From UBA4729 sp038231175 (GTDB taxonomy: Bacteria; Patescibacteriota; Saccharimonadia; Saccharimonadales; UBA4665): a stretch of DNA of 26,073 bases. The DNA is taken from positions 1 to 26,073 of the forward strand of contig JBBRLU010000009.1 of NCBI GenBank assembly GCA_038231175.1, in the 5' to 3' direction. Position numbers and translations under genes: made by a program. The notes beneath the pieces are model-generated. The model was given only the letters and a program-made list of their open reading frames with translations, was not told the origin of the DNA and did no database searches. Positions 21,301-26,073 of the stretch are shown here, piece after piece (position 1 is the first letter of the stretch; every line of letters starts with the position of its first letter).

Positions 21301-24300
21301 TGGCACCCTGAGCGCCGGTGGCGCCACCGCGCTCGGTAATACCTTGACCGTTGCCGGCGCCAGCACCTTTAATAGTAACGTCGGAATCACCGGCAGCGGT
21401 ACGCTCAGCGTCGCCAATGGCGCCACTACTCTGGGCGGCAGCTTAGCTGTCGCCGGCGTCACGGCGCTGGGTAGTACGCTCAGTGTCAGCGGCGCTACCA
21501 CCCTGACCGGCTTGCTGACTGCCAACGGCGGCATCATCGACAGCGGTAACTTCGCTCAGACCGGCACCGGAACTTTCAGTACCGGCAGCGGCGCCGTCAG
21601 CTTGAACGGCGCCACCAGCGTCGGCGGCAGCAACAGCTTTACCGTCGGCACCGGTGCCACCAGCCTCGGCGGTAGCCTCAACACCACCGGCACCAGCACC
21701 TTTACCGGCGCCAGCACCTTCAACGGCGGCATCACCGACAACGGTAACTTCGCCCAGACCGGCACTGGAACTTTCAGCACCGGCAGCGGTACCGTTTCCT
21801 TAAACGGTAATACCAGTATTACTGGTACCGGCACCTTAACGGTTGGTACTGGCGCCAGCTTGCTCGGCGGCACGCTCGGCGTGACCGGTCTGGCCACCCT
21901 CAGCGGTGGTACCACCATTTCTGGCGCTACTAGCATTACTGGCGCTGCGACTATCAACACTACCGGTACCGCCAACACCGCTATCGGCAACGCCACCGGC
22001 AGCTTCAGCTTGAGCTCATCGGCCCTCAACGTGACCGCTGGCGGCGCCCTCAGCGGCATCACTACTATAAGTATGACCGGCGCCATCAGCGCCGCGACGT
22101 CCGGCAATACCATTAACGGTCTGATCATTAATAACGGCGCCCTCAGCGGTATCAGCGGCTACGCCCAAACCAGCGGTAACTTTGCCATCAGTGGAGTCGG
22201 CAGCTTCGGTACGGGCACCGGCGCCGTCAGCCTGAATGGTGCGACTACCATTACTGGCGCCAACAGCTTGACAGTTGGTACTGGCGCTACGACCTTAGGC
22301 GGTACTTTGGGCGTCGCCGGTCTGACCAGCTTGAACGGCGGCGTCAATGTAACCGGCGCCACCAACATCAACACCACTGGCACGGCCACTACTAACATCG
22401 GTAACAGCGGTGCCGCCTTCAGCTTGGCTTCTAGCGGCTTGAACGTCACTAGCGCTGGTGCCGTCAGCGGCGTCACCGGTTACGCTCAAACCAGTGGTAA
22501 CTTTACTCAATCTGGTAGCGGTAGCTTCAGCACCGGTAGCGGTGCCGTCAGTTTGAACGGCGCCACCAGCGTCAGCGGTAGCAACAGCTTTAACGTCGGC
22601 AGCGGTGCCACGACCCTCGGTGGCAGCCTGACCGCTGGCGGCGCCAGCGCCCTTAACGGCGGCGCTACCATCAGTAACGGCGCCAGCATCAGCGGCGGTC
22701 TGACGGCCACCGGTACCACCGCCATCAACACTACCGGCACCGCCAACACCAACATCGGCAACGCGGCTGGCAGCTTCAGTTTGCAATCGAGCGCCCTCAA
22801 TATAAGTACCTTGGGGGCTTTGAGCGGCATCACCGGCTACGCCCAGACCAGCGGCAACTTTACCCAAAGCGGTGCTGGCACGTTCAGCACCGCCAGCGGT
22901 GCTATCTCGCTGAACGGTGCCACCAGTATTACCGGTACTAGCACCCTGACCGTCGGTAGCGGCGCTACCAGCCTCGGCGGTACCCTTGGCGTCGCCGGTC
23001 TGACCACGCTTAGCGGTGGCGCCACCATAACCGGCGCTACCAGTATCACTGGCACCGCTAGCATCAACACCACTGGCACTGCCAGTACCACGATTGGTAA
23101 CGCCAGCGGCAGCTTCAGCTTGCAGTCGAGCGCCCTCAATGTCAGTAGCGCCGGCGCCTTGAGTGGGGTCACCACTTTGGCGCTGAGTGGCGCCATTTCC
23201 GGTGCCACCACTGGCAACACCATCAACGGCCTGGTCATTAATAGCGGCGCCCTAAGCAGTGTTACCGGCTACAGCCAGACCAGTGGCAACTTTACTCAAT
23301 CCGGTACTGGTACTTTCAGCAGCGCTACCGGTGGCGTCAACTTGAACGGCGTCACTGCCGTCACCGGCAGCAACAGCTTTACCGTCGGTACTGGCGCCAC
23401 CAGCCTTGGCGGTACCCTGGCCGTCACCGGCTCCAGTACCCTGACTGGTTTGTTGACGACCAACGGCGGCATCACCGATACTGGCAACTTTGCCCAGACC
23501 GGCACCGGCAGCTTTAGTACTGGCAGCGGCGTCGTCTCATTAAACGGTGCTACTACCGTCAGTACTACTTTGGCGGTACAGGGCGCCGGTGGCATCACCG
23601 TCGGTACCCCGAGCGGCACCAATGGTAAGATCAGCTTCGCCAACAGTGTCAACAATAATCTGGGTGTCATCCAGATCGGCACGCCGAGTGGCACCGGCAA
23701 CGCCACCTACATCGTGCCAAGCATCGCCGCCGGCAGCAGCGATACCTTCTGTCTATTGACTAATAACAACTGTAACTTCGAAGCTACCACTGGCACCGAT
23801 TTCATCCGTAACCAGACCACCCAGCAGACCAGCGGCAACTTTAACATCCAGGCCCGGGCCGCCACCGTTGCTGCCGTCATCCAGGGCGCCAGCGGCCAGG
23901 ACATCCTGGTCCTCGTCAACAGCACCGGCTCGACGGTCGCTAAGATCGACGGCAACGGTAACCTGATGGCCGTTGACGCTAACTTTAGCGGTAACGTCGC
24001 CCAAACCGGCGGTGGTACTTTGTCTACCGGCAGCGGCGCTGTCAGCCTGAACGGCAACACCAGTATTACCGGTGCTAAGACCCTGAGCGTCGGTAGCGGC
24101 GCTGTCAGCCTCGGTGGCAGCCTGAGCGTCGCCGGCGCCACCACCTTTAATGGCGGCGTCAGCGTTACTGGCGCTAACACGCTGAGCGTCGGCACTGGTG
24201 CCGTCAGCCTCGGCGGTACCTTGGCTGTCACTGGCACTAGTACCTACAGCGCTGCGGCGACCTTTAATGGCGACATCAACAGCACGGCCAACATCTCACA

Positions 24301-26073
24301 AACCGGTGTCGGTAGCTTCAGCACCGGCAGCGGCGCGGTATCCTTAAATGGCGCTACCAGCGTTACCGGCAGCAATAGCTTTAGCGTCGGCACGGGTGCC
24401 ACCGCCCTCGGCGGCAGCCTGGGCGTTTCCGGCCTGGCGACGCTCAGCGCTGGCGCTACCGTCCTCGGTGCCACCAACATCAACACTACCGGCACCGCCA
24501 ACACCAGCATCGGTAATAGTAGCGGTAGCTTCAGCTTGCAATCGGCCGGCCTCAACGTCAGCAGTGCCGGCGCGTTGTCCGGCATCACGACTATTAATAT
24601 GAGTGGGGCCATCAGCGCCGCTACCAGCGGCAACACCATCAACGGCCTGATTATCAACGGCGGTAGCTTGAGCGGTGTGACCGGCTACAACCAGACCAGC
24701 GGTAACTTTACTCAGAATGGCACCGGCAGCTTCAGTACCGCTAGCGGTGCTGTCAGTCTGAACGGCCCGGTCAGCGTCAGCGGTATCAACAGCTTTACCG
24801 TCGGCTCGGGTGCTACCAGCCTCGGTGGCACGCTGGGCGTCAGCGGCGCGGCGACCTTAAACGGCGCCCTGACCGCTAACAGTAGCAGCACCTTCAACGG
24901 TAACGTCAGTGTTACCGGGGCCAGCAGCCTGACCGTCGGCAGCGGCGCCGTCAGCTTTGGCGGTACCCTGGCCGTCAGCGGCAGTTCGATCCTGACCGGC
25001 TTGTTGACCACCAACGGTGGCATCACCGACAGCGGTAACTTCGCTCAGACCGGCACCGGCAGCTTCAGTACCGCTAGCGGTGCTGTCAGTCTGAACGGCC
25101 CGGTCAGCGTCAGCGGTATCAACAGCTTTACCGTCGGCTCGGGTGCTACCAGCCTCGGTGGCACGCTAGCCGTCACCGGCACCAGCAGCTTCACGGCCGC
25201 CAGCACTTTCAACGGTGGCATCACCGACAGCGGCAACTTCGCCCAGACCGGCACCGGTACCTTCAGTACCGCCAGCGGCGCCGCCAGCTTGAACGGCAAC
25301 ACCAGCATCACCGGTGCCAACACCCTGACCGTCGGCACTGGCGCCGTCAGCCTCGGTGGCAACTTAAGCGTCGCCGGCAGCAGCAGCTTTAACGGTAACG
25401 TCAATGTCAATGGCAGTAATAGTTTGACGGTCGTCAGCGGCGCCACCACCCTTGGCGGTACGCTAGCCGTCAGCGGCGCCAGCGCCTTGAACGGTGGCTT
25501 GGCCGTCACCGGCGCCAGCACCTTTAGCGGCAACGTCTCGCTAGTTGGTTTGAGCAGCCTCACCACCGGTAGTGGCACGGTCACCCTCGGCTCACTCGGG
25601 TTGGGCATCGTCCAGAGTAGCGCTAGCGGCGTCCTAAGCAGTGGTAACATCGATCGCAACGGCACCTATCTGACCGGTACGACCGACGTCATTAACGGCG
25701 GTACCGGTGCCACCAGCTTTACGACCAACGGTGTCCTTTACGGCAATGGCACCAGTCCGATTCAAGCTACCGCTAGCGCTGCTAACAGCGTCTTGGTCAC
25801 CGGTGCCGGTAGTATTCCAACCCTTAGCCAGACCCTACCGAACGCCGTTCAGGGCAACATTACCAGTACCGGAATTCTGACTACCGGCTCGATTGCCAGC
25901 GGCTTCGGGGTCATCAATACTGCCAACACTATTACGACGTCGGCCGCCGTCCAGGGTGGCACCGTCACCGCTACCGGCCTGCTGAGCGGTAACAGCCTTA
26001 GCATCAATGGTGGTGCCTTTGCCGTCAGCAGCACCGGTGCCATCACCGCCGCTACCGGCATTACTACCACTGG
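18353..26073 (+). CDS. Giant repetitive secreted/surface protein, N-terminal 2,573 codons (runs off the window)
   Basis: The frame has no stop from 18323 to the window end. The start is uncertain: ATG 18353, 18398 or 18533. A hydrophobic segment NLMLLALSLTMIAGLLVV, followed by an Ala-rich stretch, acts as signal peptide or anchor. A domain common in large Patescibacteria surface proteins follows (LNFQARLEQADGAIAPDGNY; DGEMSPRLQLTAVPYAF). Then come three copies of a module with DICLSTGNCAGAG-type cysteine pairs and NYIAKFD...SSLYDDGSFVG. From about 20216 there are some 15 copies of a unit like QTGTGTFSTGSGAVSLNG plus TVGTGATSLGGTL. Near the end GGTGATSFTTNGVLYGNGT resembles stalk/fibre proteins. 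Gly, Ser, Thr, Ala, Asn and Val dominate and charged residues are scarce, as in beta-helical adhesins or phage-fibre-like proteins. Attachment, host contact or a fibre role is inference. Confidence 0.85.
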   Translation, partial: MPKHKSALQIFLNTLMLASNRVFFAVLDCVHSTPVISYTRAYSQADRRLRAGLRASARNLMLLALSLTMIAGLLVVTTKPLTAAAATADKLNFQARLEQADGAIAPDGNYNIEFKLYNSASAGTALWTEDYLNSASQGVRVVNGYVTVNLGTVTPFPTNISYDQALYITMNIGGTSTGAPTYDGEMSPRLQLTAVPYAFQANSAKQLQVQNGVNVATLAFTAPTANRTIALPDATGTVCLQLSTDCGFASASGSNNYIQNNTTLQNSANFNFQSSSTTAISGAIRALTGQTADLLRLSDSSGVALSGFNASGQLYYQSGSFTGTLVQNVLAQSTIYNLRDPGIASVDICLSTGNCAGAGSGVTSATGGTVNYLAKFDSVRNIVASSLFDDGSFVGINSVTNAGKLSVVSTNASQSGVYVKGATSATSAAFVVQGGATPAAGGDLINLKDVSGAILSGFDASGNLFFNKGGFKGTVTQQSLAQNTTYRLIDPAQATVDICLSTGNCAGAGSSVTSLGGTINYIAKFDAARDIANSSLYDNGSFVGVNTITNNGLLSLVGATAAQSTFFAQGAGSATSPVAVIRSGATPGASADLLVLQNSSGVTLAEVDNNGNLSAVSGLFSGNITQTGSGSFSTGSGAISFNGATSVTGTNTLTVGTGATSLGGTLAVSGAASFSGGLTSVGATLINTTGTAATAIGNAGGSFTLTSSGLNVAASGALSGVSGYSQSGGNFTITGPGAFSTGTGAVALNGPVTASGTLAVQGVNGLTIGVAGATAGVANFANATNTNLTVLTATAPTGTGNANIALPTLVGGTSATICVSTGNCAGAGNSVTSNAGGTPNYIAKFVTARDIGNASLYDDGTFVGLNTTTNNGLLSLVGGFGTQSTLFAQGSVSATSPVAIIRSGATPGVGADLLQLQNSSNTTVAKIDATGNLTAVGGLFSGNLAQTGTGTFSTGSGAVSLNGPTSVTSTNTFNVGSGATTLGGTLSAGGATALGNTLTVAGASTFNSNVGITGSGTLSVANGATTLGGSLAVAGVTALGSTLSVSGATTLTGLLTANGGIIDSGNFAQTGTGTFSTGSGAVSLNGATSVGGSNSFTVGTGATSLGGSLNTTGTSTFTGASTFNGGITDNGNFAQTGTGTFSTGSGTVSLNGNTSITGTGTLTVGTGASLLGGTLGVTGLATLSGGTTISGATSITGAATINTTGTANTAIGNATGSFSLSSSALNVTAGGALSGITTISMTGAISAATSGNTINGLIINNGALSGISGYAQTSGNFAISGVGSFGTGTGAVSLNGATTITGANSLTVGTGATTLGGTLGVAGLTSLNGGVNVTGATNINTTGTATTNIGNSGAAFSLASSGLNVTSAGAVSGVTGYAQTSGNFTQSGSGSFSTGSGAVSLNGATSVSGSNSFNVGSGATTLGGSLTAGGASALNGGATISNGASISGGLTATGTTAINTTGTANTNIGNAAGSFSLQSSALNISTLGALSGITGYAQTSGNFTQSGAGTFSTASGAISLNGATSITGTSTLTVGSGATSLGGTLGVAGLTTLSGGATITGATSITGTASINTTGTASTTIGNASGSFSLQSSALNVSSAGALSGVTTLALSGAISGATTGNTINGLVINSGALSSVTGYSQTSGNFTQSGTGTFSSATGGVNLNGVTAVTGSNSFTVGTGATSLGGTLAVTGSSTLTGLLTTNGGITDTGNFAQTGTGSFSTGSGVVSLNGATTVSTTLAVQGAGGITVGTPSGTNGKISFANSVNNNLGVIQIGTPSGTGNATYIVPSIAAGSSDTFCLLTNNNCNFEATTGTDFIRNQTTQQTSGNFNIQARAATVAAVIQGASGQDILVLVNSTGSTVAKIDGNGNLMAVDANFSGNVAQTGGGTLSTGSGAVSLNGNTSITGAKTLSVGSGAVSLGGSLSVAGATTFNGGVSVTGANTLSVGTGAVSLGGTLAVTGTSTYSAAATFNGDINSTANISQTGVGSFSTGSGAVSLNGATSVTGSNSFSVGTGATALGGSLGVSGLATLSAGATVLGATNINTTGTANTSIGNSSGSFSLQSAGLNVSSAGALSGITTINMSGAISAATSGNTINGLIINGGSLSGVTGYNQTSGNFTQNGTGSFSTASGAVSLNGPVSVSGINSFTVGSGATSLGGTLGVSGAATLNGALTANSSSTFNGNVSVTGASSLTVGSGAVSFGGTLAVSGSSILTGLLTTNGGITDSGNFAQTGTGSFSTASGAVSLNGPVSVSGINSFTVGSGATSLGGTLAVTGTSSFTAASTFNGGITDSGNFAQTGTGTFSTASGAASLNGNTSITGANTLTVGTGAVSLGGNLSVAGSSSFNGNVNVNGSNSLTVVSGATTLGGTLAVSGASALNGGLAVTGASTFSGNVSLVGLSSLTTGSGTVTLGSLGLGIVQSSASGVLSSGNIDRNGTYLTGTTDVINGGTGATSFTTNGVLYGNGTSPIQATASAANSVLVTGAGSIPTLSQTLPNAVQGNITSTGILTTGSIASGFGVINTANTITTSAAVQGGTVTATGLLSGNSLSINGGAFAVSSTGAITAATGITTT
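18388..18421 (+). terminator. Terminator-like hairpin at the start of the giant gene
   Basis: GAACACCCT (18388-18396) pairs perfectly with AGGGTGTTC (18413-18421), with an inner TGCT/AGCA stem and a T-rich tail (TTTGCTGTTTT). If it terminates, it is an attenuator and the true start codon lies downstream (for example ATG 18533). If translation starts at 18353, the hairpin is inside the coding region. Confidence 0.45.
20216..25375 (+). repeat. Degenerate protein-coding repeat array in the giant gene
   Basis: About 15 copies of a unit of roughly 48 residues, with copies near 20216, 21176, 21545, 21740, 22175, 22496, 22853, 23284, 23483, 23993, 24290, 24700, 25034 and 25229, and a shortened one near 20533. 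They are interleaved with six copies of INTTGTANTxIGNAxGSFSL (near 20410, 21952, 22366, 22727, 23063, 24478) and three of SGNTINGLIINxGALS (near 22087, 23199, 24613). Most copies differ at synonymous positions, showing old duplications under protein-level constraint. Confidence 0.85.
24719..25167 (+). repeat. Exact 116-bp direct duplication, 333 bp apart
   Basis: Bases 24719-24834 recur without mismatch at 25052-25167. The offset is 333 bases (111 codons), so the frame is kept. Identity at every synonymous site sets this pair apart from the other copies and points to recent duplication or gene conversion, or to an assembly artefact. Confidence 0.8.

Noticed and set aside
20038..25665. Long open frames on the minus strand opposite the giant gene, rich in VAPLPVLKLPVPV-like text
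   Set aside because: They are the mirror of GC-rich Gly/Ser/Thr/Ala/Asn codons; they have no start signals and their repeats follow those of the plus-strand protein.

Overview
The window looks like chromosomal sequence from a Patescibacteria (CPR) bacterium, most likely Saccharibacteria (TM7). This rests on small housekeeping genes, a DUF5663-type protein, a compact IF-2, a four-domain S1, a vitamin-B12-dependent ribonucleotide reductase next to nrdR, and a giant low-charge repeat surface protein with the N-terminal domain familiar from CPR genomes. The lineage is inferred from gene content; no 16S rRNA gene is present. Most genes follow the standard bacterial code, with one exception in ileS.

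Layout. 1-290: 5' part of a ROK-family sugar kinase (minus). 320-986: vapBC toxin-antitoxin pair (minus) with direct-repeat operators. 1048-1156: an unexplained, strongly base-paired element just before the rpsA promoter. 1296-4783: rpsA, infB and a DUF5663-like gene (plus). 4791-8289: priA, def and fmt read leftward (minus) and converge with only 7 bases on the DUF5663-like gene. 8576-9916: ftsZ (plus) with its own promoter and terminator. 10127-13387: nrdR-nrdJ, with candidate NrdR boxes. 13388-13694: a hairpin and a 19-bp perfect inverted repeat. 13695-13964: a small thioredoxin-fold protein. 13985-17251: T-box riboswitch and ileS, which is interrupted by an in-frame TGA at a position where the family usually has cysteine. 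17267-17861: rplU, a terminator and a 64-residue coiled-coil protein. 17862-18352: AT-rich intergenic DNA with a promoter and a multi-hairpin leader. 18353 to the window end: one reading frame of about 2,570 codons that runs off the edge and encodes a secreted or anchored repeat protein.

Function. The core is translation (S1, IF-2, Fmt, Def, IleRS, L21), replication restart and dNTP supply (PriA, NrdR/NrdJ) and division (FtsZ). Two control circuits can be read from sequence: the isoleucine T-box on ileS and NrdR on its own operon. At least seven genes have a -10 box so close to the start codon that their mRNAs should be leaderless, while rpsA, ftsZ, nrdJ and ileS carry Shine-Dalgarno sequences.

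The parts most worth a second look are the giant repeat gene with its structured leader, the in-frame TGA in ileS, the element at 1048-1156 and the inverted repeat at 13509-13575.
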